Below, in pieces: positions 44,215 through 53,121 of a stretch of 64,000 nucleotides of DNA. Below the pieces are notes generated by a model that was not told the origin of the DNA, did no database searches, and saw only the letters and a list, made by a program, of their open reading frames with translations. The translations under genes were made by a program, and so were the position numbers. The stretch covers positions 124,001 through 188,000 of the forward strand of contig NZ_JBHSTP010000001.1 of NCBI RefSeq assembly GCF_042660285.1. The letters run 5' to 3'. Each line of letters starts with the position of its first letter. Position 1 is the first letter of the stretch. Origin of the DNA: Luethyella okanaganae. Lineage in GTDB: Bacteria; Actinomycetota; Actinomycetes; Actinomycetales; Microbacteriaceae.

Positions 44215-45461
44215 GACGGTCGGAATCCGCGGTATTCGCCGAGGATCCGGCGCCGCTGGGCTCGGCGTGGCCGGCTTTCGTCGAACGGAGACGGCCGCGC
44301 ACCCGGCAACGAATGGATCCGCTCGGCACGCTCTCCGGCTGGCCGCTCCTGCCGGTCGCGAGTGTCTTCGTCGTCGGGTATGCGGCCATCGCGACTGCGA
44401 GCCACGGCGATCAGCTTGTGCACGTCGATCTCGCCGTGCTCGCCGTGTTCACCATGGCCGGGGCGTTCATCGTGTTCCTCGCCGGCGCGGCACCATCCCA
44501 TGCTCCGCTTCGCGGCAGCCTGTTAGTATTCGTTGTCGCGCTCGCCGCCTTCTCGTTCGGACTCGAGATGGCCAGCACCTTCGGGTCGAACAGGCTCTTC
44601 CAAGACGACTACGGTCCCGTCGCGACCGGGGTGATTCTGGCCATGATGGCGTCCTATCGACCCGCTATCCAGATCGCGGTCGCCGCGGTGGCCTTCGCGA
44701 CGATCGCAACCGGCTGCGCCGTGGTGGGGGCGCCGTACTTCGCGATCATCGCGCCGGTGTCGGAGTACATCGTCGTCGGTGTCGTGCCGATCCTCGGCCT
44801 CGGCCTCGCCGGCGTCGCCTACGCCGAGCACTCCGTGCGGGCGGTCGAAGCCTGGCAGCGCTCGGCCGCCAGGGCGACCCTCGCTCGCGACCGCGAGATG
44901 CGCGAGGGCATCGCTCGTTCGGTGCAACAGGAGCAGGTGACCCTGCTCGGTCGCGATGTGCTCCCGTTCCTCGCCGCGATCGTCCGCGCCGGGTCGATCA
45001 CCGAGGCCGAGACCGCGCTGGCACGTTCCCTGGCGCGCACCGTGCGCGGCTCGCTCGTCGCAGAGCTGGAACACACCTGGCTCGACGAGATCGTCGACCG
45101 GGAGCGTGCGCGTGCACGCGTCCGCGACGTCTCGCCGCCTCCGGTCGTCACCGACCCCCTCCATCTGGCTGCCAGGATGCGCGGCGAGCAACGCGCTGCG
45201 TGCGCCGCCATCCTCGCCGAGTTGTGTGCGAGCGTCGTCATCGGCGCGTCGGGCGTCACGATCGGCATCGAGGCCGGCACACTGCAGCGTTCCGGGTTCA
45301 CGCCGCACACGGTGCGCGTGGTCGCGACGGTCACGGGCGCGAGCCGTTCGGTGCGTCGGGCGCTCCGGCCCTACACGAGCGTGCTGTGCGCGGTGTTCGT
45401 GCGGGTCTCGGCGACCACACAGGACGGGCGGCTGACAGTAGCATTCGACTATGAGGTATAA
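44211..45461 (+). CDS. Membrane protein with degenerate kinase-like C-terminus (module A partner)
   Basis: A 416-residue protein with five or six membrane helices (about 48-205), followed by a long helical region and a C-terminal part that ends like a kinase ATPase domain (VFVRVSATTQDGRLTVAFDYEV, final strands). It has no phosphoacceptor HD motif, no N-box and no glycine-rich ATP lid. It has the same layout as the protein at 48886-49932, which occupies the same position after its own kinase. The GTG start overlaps the kinase stop. It is probably a non-catalytic partner that modulates the kinase; this is inference. Confidence 0.72.
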   Translation: MRRSESAVFAEDPAPLGSAWPAFVERRRPRTRQRMDPLGTLSGWPLLPVASVFVVGYAAIATASHGDQLVHVDLAVLAVFTMAGAFIVFLAGAAPSHAPLRGSLLVFVVALAAFSFGLEMASTFGSNRLFQDDYGPVATGVILAMMASYRPAIQIAVAAVAFATIATGCAVVGAPYFAIIAPVSEYIVVGVVPILGLGLAGVAYAEHSVRAVEAWQRSAARATLARDREMREGIARSVQQEQVTLLGRDVLPFLAAIVRAGSITEAETALARSLARTVRGSLVAELEHTWLDEIVDRERARARVRDVSPPPVVTDPLHLAARMRGEQRAACAAILAELCASVVIGASGVTIGIEAGTLQRSGFTPHTVRVVATVTGASRSVRRALRPYTSVLCAVFVRVSATTQDGRLTVAFDYEV

Positions 45462-45473
45462 CCCGGATACCCT

Positions 45474-46148
45474 GTGGCGGTGATGAGCGGGGGCGACGGC
45501 TCGTTGCCCGACGATGCGTCCAGGGTGCGGCTCGCGCTTCTCGACGACCACGAGCTCCTGCTCGACAGCATCGGCAGCTGGATCGCGGCACACGCACCGG
45601 ACTTCGATCTCGTCGTCTCCGTGGGAACGTGGATCGATCTCGTGCGCAGTCCGGCGTTCCCGGCGGCGCTCGTGTTGATGGACTTCCAGCTGAAGGAGAC
45701 CGTCTCGATCGAGGCGCGCATCCGAACATGCCGCGCCGCCGGGGCGAAGGTGATTGTCATGAGCGCGCTCGACACCTCGGAGGCGCGTTCCCGTGCCCTC
45801 GACTCCGGCGCGTCCTCCTTCTGCTCCAAGGCACAGCCTATGGCCGAGATCATGGACGTCGCCCGCGTCGTCATGGGGCTCGGGGTATCGCAGTCGGACG
45901 GCTCCAGGTCGAAGCGGTCCTTGGCTGCGCCGCAGAAGCCTCGACTCAGCCCCGCCGAGCTGGATGCCCTGCAGCTCTATGTCGAAGGGCACAGCACGTC
46001 GGAAGTGGCACGACTCATGAATGTGAAATACGAGACGGCCAAGACATACTTGAGACGCGTGCGAGAGAAGTACGCGAAGGCGAACCGGCCTGCGAGCCGC
46101 AAGGCCGAGTTGATCAGGCGAGCCGCCGAGGACGGATACCTGCAGTAA
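45474..46148 (+). CDS. LuxR-like response regulator of module A
   Basis: A 224-residue regulator. The receiver domain has LLDDHE, the phosphoacceptor Asp70 in VLMDFQL, and MSAL at the T-loop. The C-terminal HTH (about 155-224) is LuxR-like but distinct: LSPAELDALQLYVEGHSTSEVARLMN, in two parts, then TAKTYLRRVREKYAKANRPAS. The position normally held by the receiver lysine reads CSKAQ, a variant of KS/TK. It shares the unusual RxKYxxxxRPAS motif with the module B regulator. It overlaps tdk by one base (TAATG), so tdk is co-transcribed. Confidence 0.85.
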   Translation: MAVMSGGDGSLPDDASRVRLALLDDHELLLDSIGSWIAAHAPDFDLVVSVGTWIDLVRSPAFPAALVLMDFQLKETVSIEARIRTCRAAGAKVIVMSALDTSEARSRALDSGASSFCSKAQPMAEIMDVARVVMGLGVSQSDGSRSKRSLAAPQKPRLSPAELDALQLYVEGHSTSEVARLMNVKYETAKTYLRRVREKYAKANRPASRKAELIRRAAEDGYLQ

Positions 46149-46765
46149 TGGCGAAACTCTACTTCCGCTATGGCGCGATGAACTCGGGCAAGAGCACTGC
46201 GCTGCTTCAGGCGGCCTACAACTACGAGGAGCGCGGTCACGCCGTGCTCCTCGCCAAACCGGAGATCGACACGAAGGGCGATCTCGGCATCCTGTCGAGG
46301 CTCGGTGTGACCCGCGAGGTCGACTTCCTGCTTGCTTCTCAGACGGACGCCTATGCGACGTTCCAGCAGCATCGGCGTGCCGTTGTGGATGCAGCCGGAA
46401 GGGATGTCAGCTGCCTTCTCGTCGACGAGGCCCAGTTCTTGACCGAGGCGCACGTCGACGACCTCCTGCGGATCGCGATCCTCGAGAGCATCCCGGTGCT
46501 GGCCTACGGCATCCGCACGGACTTCCAGACCGTCGCGTTCCCCGGCAGCCGCCGCCTGCTCGAGATCGCTCACAGTCTCGAGGAACTGAAGACGATCTGC
46601 CGATGTGGTCGCAAGGCGGTGTTCAATGGGCGCAAGATCGGCGAGCAATACGTGTTCGACGGAGCGCAGGTCGCCATCGACGGCGAGGAGGTCGCTTACG
46701 AGTCGCTGTGCGGTGCCTGCTACCTGCAGGAGAGTCGTGGTGTGCTCAACGGAAGCAAGCGCTGA
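46148..46765 (+). CDS. tdk: Thymidine kinase
   Basis: A 205-residue type II thymidine kinase of the dTTP salvage pathway. Walker A GAMNSGKST is at about 9-17, LLVDEAQFL near residue 95 is the Walker B/catalytic segment, and AYGIRTDFQ near 117 is typical. The zinc ligands lie in ICRCGRK and CGACY. The ATG shares a base with the stop of the module A regulator, an unexpected coupling of a salvage enzyme to a two-component system. A strong hairpin at 46779-46835 ends the transcription unit. Confidence 0.93.
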   Translation: MAKLYFRYGAMNSGKSTALLQAAYNYEERGHAVLLAKPEIDTKGDLGILSRLGVTREVDFLLASQTDAYATFQQHRRAVVDAAGRDVSCLLVDEAQFLTEAHVDDLLRIAILESIPVLAYGIRTDFQTVAFPGSRRLLEIAHSLEELKTICRCGRKAVFNGRKIGEQYVFDGAQVAIDGEEVAYESLCGACYLQESRGVLNGSKR

Positions 46766-46778
46766 CGACGCGCGCAGA

Positions 46779-46835
46779 CGCACAAATGTGGCCGCATCAA
46801 CTGGTGTTGAGACGGCCACATTTACTCACTGTGCG
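46779..46835 (+). terminator. Large three-tier hairpin after tdk
   Basis: CGCACA pairs with TGTGCG, AAATGTGGCCG with CGGCCACATTT, and CAAC with GTTG, giving a long interrupted stem beginning 14 bases after the tdk stop. It is probably a terminator, or a palindromic repeat related to the one at 40056-40108. Confidence 0.65.
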
Positions 46836-46991
46836 CCACGCCCGTTCGGGTTCGAGCATCACGACACGTGAGGCTGTTCCCCCTTGTTCTCACTGTAGGT
46901 CTTCGCGTCGTACGGCAGTAGCCGTCATTTCTGGGGGCACTCGGGGGGAGGCAAACCTCCGGAATCGCGCTAAGTTGGGGTAGAGGGCATT

Positions 46992-47663
46992 GTGGAGAGC
47001 TATCGAGTTGCGCTGGTCGACGACCATGAGATCGTCGCGCGGGGCTTCGCAGATCTGTTCGCCACCATTCCCGACATCACCGTCGTGGCGTACAGGCCGA
47101 CGGTGACCGAGCTGCTCGAGCTCGGGGAGACGCTCCATCTCGTCATCCTCGATCTGCGTCTCGCAGACGGCTCGGTTCCGGCCGAGAACGTGCGGCGCAT
47201 CCGCGAGACCGGCGCGGAGGTCCTCGCCTTCACCGGCGGCGATGACACGTCGCTCGTGCGCTCCGCCGCCCATAGCGGCGTGCTCGGCGTCATACGAAAG
47301 TCTGAGCCGGTCGCCGTGCTGTTCGATGCGGTCAAACGAGCCGCTGCGGGTGAGACGATCGCCTCGATGGAGTGGGCAGCCGCGCTCGACGGCGACCCCG
47401 ATCTGGCGGATGCCGTACTGAGCTCGCGCGAACGGCAGGTGCTGTCGCTCTACGCTGCCGGGGCCAAGGCACCGCTCGTCGCGAGCACGACGGGGGTGAG
47501 CGAAGCCACCGTGATCGATTACATCCGCCGCATCCGAGGTAAGTACGAAAGGGTCGGCCGTCCGGCGTCGACCAAGGTGGATCTCTACAAGCGCGCACTG
47601 GAGGATGGGATCCTTCCCGTGCCCGGCCAGCGCTGGCGTGCCCCGACGTCGGAGCAGCGGTGA
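46992..47663 (+). CDS. LuxR-like response regulator of module B
   Basis: A 223-residue regulator paralogous to that of module A. The receiver has LVDDHE, phosphoacceptor Asp54 in VILDLRL, and Lys in IRKSEP. The DNA-binding domain has LSSRERQVLSLYAAG, then GVSEATVIDYIRRIRGKYERVGRPAS, in two parts, and ends ALEDGILPV. It starts with GTG at 46992. A small inverted repeat GGAGGcaaaCCTCC (46946-46960 region) and a TAAGTT -10-like box (46971-46976) lie upstream. It is coupled to its kinase by GTGA and is first in module B, whereas module A has its regulator last. Confidence 0.87.
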   Translation: MESYRVALVDDHEIVARGFADLFATIPDITVVAYRPTVTELLELGETLHLVILDLRLADGSVPAENVRRIRETGAEVLAFTGGDDTSLVRSAAHSGVLGVIRKSEPVAVLFDAVKRAAAGETIASMEWAAALDGDPDLADAVLSSRERQVLSLYAAGAKAPLVASTTGVSEATVIDYIRRIRGKYERVGRPASTKVDLYKRALEDGILPVPGQRWRAPTSEQR

Positions 47664-48889
47664 CCGTTGCGAGGATCGCCACGACGGGAATGACCGTTCG
47701 TGCTCGGGCGGGTGCCACCGAGGAGCGCGTGATCCGCATCACGGCCCTCGCGCTCGGGGTCGGCGGCGTCATCTTCGGAGCGCTCGCCTACGAGCCGTTC
47801 ATCGTGCAGCATCCGAACGGCTTCGGCGCTCTCGAGATGGTCGCCTTCGCGATCGTCGTCGGAATCCCGGTCAGCCTGGGACTCTGCGCGCTCTGGACTC
47901 CGATCGCGTTCGTGCGCGGCCTGGCGCTCGCGGAGGCGATCGCCTACCTGCTCGTGCTCGTGATCTGGGTGGCGATCCATCGTCACGCGATCCCCGCGGC
48001 ATCCGGGATGCCGTGGGTTCTCACGATCTCGGCAATGCCCGTCGTCTGCCTTGCCCTCGCGGCTCGGGGCAATGTCGTATGGGGCTATCTGCTGATCATC
48101 AGCGTCATGAACGGAACGATCATGGTGCGCGCCTCCGACCGCCCGGATGCCGTGCTCGTCGCCGTTGAGACGGCGCTCTACGCGATCGTCTTCGCCTCCG
48201 TGTTCACCGGCCTCGTGCTGGTCGGACAGCAGAGCGCGGCCCGGCTGGACAGCTTGAACGAGCGGGCGAGAACTGAGGCCTCACGCAAGGCGGCGCGCGA
48301 GGCGCGCGAGCAGGAGCGGGCGCGCTTCGACGCGCTCATCCATGACGGGGTCATCTCGACGTTGCTCATGGCCGGGCGCGGCCCGCTCGATCAGGTCGAG
48401 GGCTCTGAGCAGGCGCGCACGACCCTCGAGCAGATCGATCGCCTGCGTGGTGCTTCGAGCCCCGTCGATGCGCTCACCGTAGCAGAGCTCGTCGACCGGC
48501 TGCGCTCGATCGCAGAAGAGGCGGGCATCGCGTTCTCGGCCGAGGGCTCGGAGGACTACCAAGGAAGTCGTTGCGTTCCCGCCGACGTCGTCGAGGCCAT
48601 CGTCGCCGCCTCCGGGGAGGCGGCGCGCAACTCGATCCTGCATGCCGGTGGCGGCGATGAGCGGCGCGCGGTGCACCGGAGTCTCGCGGTCACGCTGTCC
48701 GAGGCCTCGATCGTCGTGCGAGTCCGCGACGACGGCATCGGGTTCGAAGAGGTTCAGGTGCGCCCGGAACGCCTCGGGATCGCACGCAGCATCCGCGGCC
48801 GGATGGCCGGTCTGCCGGGAGGCTACGCCACGATCGATTCGCGGGCCGGCCTGGGCACGCGCGTCGAACTCGGCTGGGTGCCCTCATGA
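47660..48889 (+). CDS. Membrane histidine kinase of module B
   Basis: A 409-residue sensor kinase with about six membrane helices (25-192) and no sizeable sensor domain. The phosphoacceptor is His228 in ALIHDGVIS. The ATPase domain has EAARNSILHAG as N-box, VRDDGIGF as G-box and ends GLGTRVELGWVPS. The GTG at 47660 overlaps the regulator stop, and the stop overlaps the next gene (ATGA). Between membrane and kinase parts lies a charged helix (ARTEASRKAAREAREQERAR). The stimulus is unknown; membrane state is plausible given the lack of an outside domain. Confidence 0.86.
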   Translation: MTVARIATTGMTVRARAGATEERVIRITALALGVGGVIFGALAYEPFIVQHPNGFGALEMVAFAIVVGIPVSLGLCALWTPIAFVRGLALAEAIAYLLVLVIWVAIHRHAIPAASGMPWVLTISAMPVVCLALAARGNVVWGYLLIISVMNGTIMVRASDRPDAVLVAVETALYAIVFASVFTGLVLVGQQSAARLDSLNERARTEASRKAAREAREQERARFDALIHDGVISTLLMAGRGPLDQVEGSEQARTTLEQIDRLRGASSPVDALTVAELVDRLRSIAEEAGIAFSAEGSEDYQGSRCVPADVVEAIVAASGEAARNSILHAGGGDERRAVHRSLAVTLSEASIVVRVRDDGIGFEEVQVRPERLGIARSIRGRMAGLPGGYATIDSRAGLGTRVELGWVPS

Positions 48890-49932
48890 CGACGGGCCCC
48901 GCGAAGTCCGCTCCGCCGAAGGACGCCGTCTCCGTCGACGTGACGAGTCTGCTGGGCCTTGGAGGACCGCACGCCCGCACCATCCTCGTGCTCTTCCTCG
49001 GCGTGCACGCCCTGCTGGCGTTCGCGAATCCCGACCCGCGCGCGCAACCGGGTCTGACGATCATCGCCTTCCTGTCGCTCGCCGCCTCCGCGGTCTGGTC
49101 GCTGTGGCCTGCGCCCGACCCTTTTCCGTTCGGCTGGACTCTCGGCGTCCTCACGCTGTGCACGCTGACCGCGATTCTGCAGACCCAGCAGGTGACCCCG
49201 GCGGGCTGGCCCACCTACGCCACCTGGCATCTCGGAGCGATCACCCTCGTGCTCTTCATGCTCATCCTGCGTGGGCGGCCCTGGTTGGGATGGGCGGGCT
49301 ACGGGATCATGTCGCTCATCGCGATCAGCTGGGCGATGCTCAGCGGGCTCGGCCCGATGACCGGGGTCGGGCTCGTCGTGCGGCACGCGGCGACTCTCGT
49401 CGTTGCGACCATGTTCGCCGTCGGGCTCCGGCGCACGGCTGTGCGCCTGACCGAGGTCGATCGTCAGCGGATCGCCCAGGCGGCAGCGGATGCCACGGCC
49501 CGTGCGGCGGAGGACGAGCGGGTCGCCCAACTTGCGCGCCTCGACGAGGTGGCTCGTCCCATGATGGAGCGTGTCGCCCGGGGCGAACGGCTGAGTGCAG
49601 AGGAACGGCGGGAATGTCTGCTCATCGAGGCATCGCTGCGTGACGTCGTGCGCGGGCGCGGCCTCGCCTTCTCACAGGTTCTGGCGAGTGCGCGCACCGC
49701 GCGTGAACGTGGGGTGGAGGTGACGTTGCTCGACGACTCGGGGACTGCATGGGGTCCGGTCGCCGTCGCGGATCTGATCGTCCGCGAATTGCGCGAGCTG
49801 TCATCCGGCCGCCTGACCGCCAGACTGCTCCCGGCCGGGCGCGACGACCTCGCCGTGATCGTCACCGAGCTGGCGGCCGGCGAGTCGCGGATGCTCACGG
49901 TGAACCTTGCAGGCAGGGTCCGCGAGGGCTGA
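48886..49932 (+). CDS. Membrane protein with degenerate kinase-like C-terminus (module B partner)
   Basis: A 348-residue protein with five or six membrane helices (about 30-185) and a cytoplasmic helical region (LARLDEVARPMMERVARGE), where a kinase would carry its His-Asp motif but this protein does not. The last 90 residues keep ATPase-like strands (VEVTLLDDSG and MLTVNLAG) but lack N-box and lid. It follows the module B kinase with an ATGA overlap, as its counterpart follows the module A kinase. It is probably a pseudokinase partner; this is inferred from paralogy and conserved position. Confidence 0.72.
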   Translation: MTTGPAKSAPPKDAVSVDVTSLLGLGGPHARTILVLFLGVHALLAFANPDPRAQPGLTIIAFLSLAASAVWSLWPAPDPFPFGWTLGVLTLCTLTAILQTQQVTPAGWPTYATWHLGAITLVLFMLILRGRPWLGWAGYGIMSLIAISWAMLSGLGPMTGVGLVVRHAATLVVATMFAVGLRRTAVRLTEVDRQRIAQAAADATARAAEDERVAQLARLDEVARPMMERVARGERLSAEERRECLLIEASLRDVVRGRGLAFSQVLASARTARERGVEVTLLDDSGTAWGPVAVADLIVRELRELSSGRLTARLLPAGRDDLAVIVTELAAGESRMLTVNLAGRVREG

Positions 49933-49990
49933 GGACAGACCGCCGACTCCGTCCCAGAGCGGCTGCCGCAATTTCCCCCGGTACTCGAGA

Positions 49991-50014
49991 TGATGCCCCC
50001 ATTTGGGGTTATCA
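49991..50014. promoter_or_regulatory. Palindrome upstream of the exopolysaccharide operon (site 1)
   Basis: TGAT-g-CCCC-N5-GGGG-tt-ATCA is a nested inverted repeat in the 169-base gap between module B and the tyrosine kinase gene. It is a candidate operator or small hairpin. Confidence 0.4.
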
Positions 50015-50042
50015 GCGGGGAAGGAGACCGCGAATATGCCAC

Positions 50043-50059
50043 ACTTGCTCTGAGCAAGT
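50043..50059. promoter_or_regulatory. 17-base perfect palindrome upstream of the exopolysaccharide operon (site 2)
   Basis: ACTTGCTC-t-GAGCAAGT has 8-base perfect arms and a single central base, the form of a dimeric regulator's operator. It lies 42 bases before the TTG start of the kinase gene. A five-codon open frame (ATG 50036 to TGA 50053) preceded by AAGGAG overlaps it and might be a leader peptide. Confidence 0.5.
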
Positions 50060-50101
50060 TATCGGGATTGGTGGCCTTGGGGGGCTGCGGGGGGCAATCG
50101 C

Positions 50102-51541
50102 TTGGAACTTCATGACTATCTGAGGATTCTGCACAAGAGCTGGATCCTCATTCTCGTCGGCACGCTTCTCGGTGTCGCCGTCGCGGCCGGATACTCCATC
50201 CTGACGACGCCGAAGTACCAGGCGACGACCTCGCTCTACGTGTCGGTGCGTGCGGGCGAGGGCGCGGCGACAGGCGATCTCGTGCAGGGCACGAGCTTCG
50301 CACGCCAGGCGGTCACCTCCTACGTCGATGTCGTCGGCAGTGCCCTCGTACTCGACAAGGTGATCGACGAACTCGGTCTGGACACCAGTGCTCAGCAGCT
50401 TTCCAGCCAGATCGCGGCGAGTTCGCCGCTCAACACGGTGCTCATCGAGATCGGGGTGACCGATACGAACCCTGAGCGCGCCGCGGCCGTCGCCAACTCG
50501 GTCGGCAAGAACTTCACCGACGTCGTCGTGAACGACCTCGAGAAGCCCGACGGCGAAGGGGCGAGTCTCGTCAAGATCGAGACGATCCAGCCGGCTCTCG
50601 TTCCGGCCAGGCCGTCGAGCCCGAACGTTCCGCTCAATCTCGTGCTCGGGCTGCTCCTCGGACTGGTCGCGGGGATCGCTGTCGCGATCCTGCGCAGCGT
50701 GCTCGACACGCGCATCCACAGCCAGCACGACATCGCTCAGATCACCGACAGCCCGATCCTCGGCGGGATCGCGCTCGATCCCGAAGCGAAGAAGCGCCCG
50801 CTCGTCGTGCACGTCGATCCCCGCAGTCCGCGTGCGGAGTCGTTCCGCAGTCTCCGCACCAACCTGCAGTTCGTCAATGTCGAAGGAGGGCCCCGGAGTT
50901 TCGTCATATCGAGCTCCGGCCCCGGCGAAGGCAAGAGCACGACGACGGCGAACCTCGCGATCTCCCTGGCCGAGACCGGCGCGCGTGTCGCGCTCCTCGA
51001 CGGCGATCTCCGGTTGCCCAAGATCGCCGAGTACATGGGGGTCGAGGGCGGTGTCGGCCTGACCGATGTGCTCATCGGACGGGTGGAGCTCGCCGACGTC
51101 CTCCAGAAATGGGGCAAGGGGAAGCTCTTCGTGCTTCCTGCCGGACGAATCCCCCCGAACCCCAGCGAACTCCTCGGCTCGACCGCGATGGCGCGCCTCT
51201 TGGGGGGCTTGACCGAGCAGTTCGACTATGTGCTCATCGATACGCCACCGCTTCTGCTCGTCACCGACGCCGCTGTGCTGAGCAAGCTCTGCGGTGGGGC
51301 GATCCTGGTGGCGGCATCCGGCAGCACGAGGAAGAACGAGCTCGCCGGTGCCGTGCGTGCCCTCGAAGGCATCGGCAGCCGCCTGATCGGCGTCATCGTG
51401 ACGATGCTGCCGACGAAGGGCCCCGACTCCTACAGCTATGGTGCCTATATCTACGGGGTCACCCACGACTTCGACGGTGAGGAGACCGACCTGGGCCAGA
51501 CCGCAGACCGGCGCACTCTGCACAGGATGCGACGAGGTTGA
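50102..51541 (+). CDS. Polysaccharide co-polymerase/BY-family tyrosine kinase (Wzc type)
   Basis: A 479-residue membrane protein that sets chain length and drives export of exopolysaccharide. The Wzz domain has helices at about 12-34 and 180-198. The cytoplasmic BY-kinase has Walker A SSGPGEGKST at 271-280, Walker A' ALLDGDLRLP near 298 and Walker B YVLIDTPP near 380. The tail has a tyrosine cluster SYSYGAYIYG near 445, the usual autophosphorylation site. The start is TTG at 50102, after a G-rich ribosome-binding region. A low-Mr phosphatase, its usual antagonist, is encoded next. It is the first gene of the exopolysaccharide cluster. Confidence 0.92.
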   Translation: MELHDYLRILHKSWILILVGTLLGVAVAAGYSILTTPKYQATTSLYVSVRAGEGAATGDLVQGTSFARQAVTSYVDVVGSALVLDKVIDELGLDTSAQQLSSQIAASSPLNTVLIEIGVTDTNPERAAAVANSVGKNFTDVVVNDLEKPDGEGASLVKIETIQPALVPARPSSPNVPLNLVLGLLLGLVAGIAVAILRSVLDTRIHSQHDIAQITDSPILGGIALDPEAKKRPLVVHVDPRSPRAESFRSLRTNLQFVNVEGGPRSFVISSSGPGEGKSTTTANLAISLAETGARVALLDGDLRLPKIAEYMGVEGGVGLTDVLIGRVELADVLQKWGKGKLFVLPAGRIPPNPSELLGSTAMARLLGGLTEQFDYVLIDTPPLLLVTDAAVLSKLCGGAILVAASGSTRKNELAGAVRALEGIGSRLIGVIVTMLPTKGPDSYSYGAYIYGVTHDFDGEETDLGQTADRRTLHRMRRG

Positions 51542-51543
51542 TC

Positions 51544-52152
51544 GTGGACACCTTCTCGATCCTCACCGTCTGCTCCGGAAACATCTGCCGCTCACCGCTC
51601 GCCGAGCAGTTGTTGCGAACGGGACTGTCGACGTTCGCCGGTGTCGAGGTCACCAGTGCCGGGACGATGGCGCTCGTCGGACAGGGGATGACGCAGCAGG
51701 CGCAGGCCTTGTCGCTGCGTTTCGGCGGTGTCGAGCCGCAGAGGCATGCCGCTCGTGAACTCACCATCGCTCTGATCCGGGATGCGGATCTCGTGTTCGC
51801 GATGTCGCGCGAGCATCGGCGCGCCGTGGTTGAGCTGCTGCCGCGTGCGAGTCGCACGACGTTCATGATCCGCGAGTTCGCGCGTCTTGTCGTGAACGTC
51901 CCTGAGCCCGAGTTCGCTGAGATCGCGCAATTGCCCAGGGGCGATCTCTCGGCGCGATTCACGGCGGCAGTGGAACTCGCCGCATCGCGTCGCGGAATAG
52001 TCCAGCATCCCGACGCTCCGGACGATGACAACGTCGTCGATCCCTATGGGCAGAGCGATGCCGTCTATCAGCGTTCGGCCGAGCAGATCGTTCCTGCGGT
52101 CCGCGCGGTCCTCACGTTCTTCGATCGGGCGGCGTCGGTCGCTCTGCGATAG
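51544..52152 (+). CDS. Low-molecular-weight protein-tyrosine phosphatase
   Basis: A 202-residue LMW-PTP. The P-loop is C10-SGNIC-R16-S, close to the N-terminus as in the family, and the general-acid loop is DPYGQ near residue 164. The protein is about 40 residues longer than E. coli Wzb owing to an insertion in the middle. It probably removes phosphate from the BY-kinase encoded immediately upstream, cycling polymerisation. The GTG at 51544 follows GAGG at proper spacing; a TTG two codons earlier is too close to that site. Confidence 0.9.
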   Translation: MDTFSILTVCSGNICRSPLAEQLLRTGLSTFAGVEVTSAGTMALVGQGMTQQAQALSLRFGGVEPQRHAARELTIALIRDADLVFAMSREHRRAVVELLPRASRTTFMIREFARLVVNVPEPEFAEIAQLPRGDLSARFTAAVELAASRRGIVQHPDAPDDDNVVDPYGQSDAVYQRSAEQIVPAVRAVLTFFDRAASVALR

Positions 52153-52155
52153 ATC

Positions 52156-53121
52156 ATGGCTGTCATCAGGAACGCGAAAGCAACGGGTCGTGGTCGGATC
52201 GCGCGAACACCGGCGATCCTCGGGCTCGTGGTTCTCGCTGCGGTGACCGTGGTTCTCGTCGCGGTAGCGTTGGTCCCGGTCGGCACACCGAGCACAGCCG
52301 GGGAGGCCCCGGGATCTCCGCTCGTCGACGGAGAGGCTACGCCGACCGCGAGTCCGACCGCGTCGGAGAGCCCGACCGCGTCGGTGAGCCCGGCCGAATC
52401 GGGAACCGTCGTCGTCCCCGGGCGCGTCCTCGCGGCCCTTGACGCCGACACGGCGTGGCGGTCGAGCACGGGAGCGTGCCCGAATGTTCCGGCGGAACCC
52501 GAGCGCACGACGGACGGCGGGGCGAGCTTTCGAGCCTTCGAGGCGGGAGCGTCGGCGATTCTCGCGATCTACCCGGCCACCGAAGACGAGGTCACGCTCA
52601 TCGCGCAGACCGCCGAGTGCGCTCCCACCGCTCTCGGCACCTTCGTGGCGGGTGAGCAATGGGCGGTCTACGACGAGCGGCTCGCGAACAACTGGTACCT
52701 GCTCCCCGCCGACCCGGCTTCGATCCATTCACAGGCCGGTCTGGTCACCGCGCCGTGCGCGCGGGCTGTCCAGCTCGCATCGAAGAACGAAACCGAGGCC
52801 GCCGTTCTCTGCGACGACGCGACTTTCTTCGTGACCGTCGACGCCGGCGCGACCTGGTCCGATCCCGTCATCGTCGCCGGGGCCGCCGCGGTCTCGGCGA
52901 CCACGGCCGGCTATGCGGTCGCCGTCGCCGACGCCTCCGTTTGCCAGGGTGTTCACCTCGTAGCGCTGGCGGGATCCGATCGCTCGTCGCCGACGCCGTG
53001 CCTAGTGGCCGCGACCCAGCCAGGGGAGATCGCTTTGGCCGCGGCGTCCGACGGGACACTGTGGATCTGGGCCGGTGCCACGTTAGCCCGGTCGAACGAC
53101 GGGGGAGCCACATGGCGCTAG
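52156..53121 (+). CDS. Membrane-anchored extracellular protein with Asp-box-like repeat
   Basis: A 321-residue protein with a single N-terminal helix (about 20-42) and a Thr/Ser/Pro-rich stalk (TPTASPTASESPTASVSP). The outside domain contains Asp-box-like segments (VTVDAGATWSD and SNDGGATWR), hinting at a partial beta-propeller. The C-terminus stops directly after an Asp box. Its stop lies inside the next gene (10-base overlap). The position in the exopolysaccharide operon suggests a role in polymer assembly or binding. No enzyme motif is seen. Confidence 0.78.
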   Translation: MAVIRNAKATGRGRIARTPAILGLVVLAAVTVVLVAVALVPVGTPSTAGEAPGSPLVDGEATPTASPTASESPTASVSPAESGTVVVPGRVLAALDADTAWRSSTGACPNVPAEPERTTDGGASFRAFEAGASAILAIYPATEDEVTLIAQTAECAPTALGTFVAGEQWAVYDERLANNWYLLPADPASIHSQAGLVTAPCARAVQLASKNETEAAVLCDDATFFVTVDAGATWSDPVIVAGAAAVSATTAGYAVAVADASVCQGVHLVALAGSDRSSPTPCLVAATQPGEIALAAASDGTLWIWAGATLARSNDGGATWR

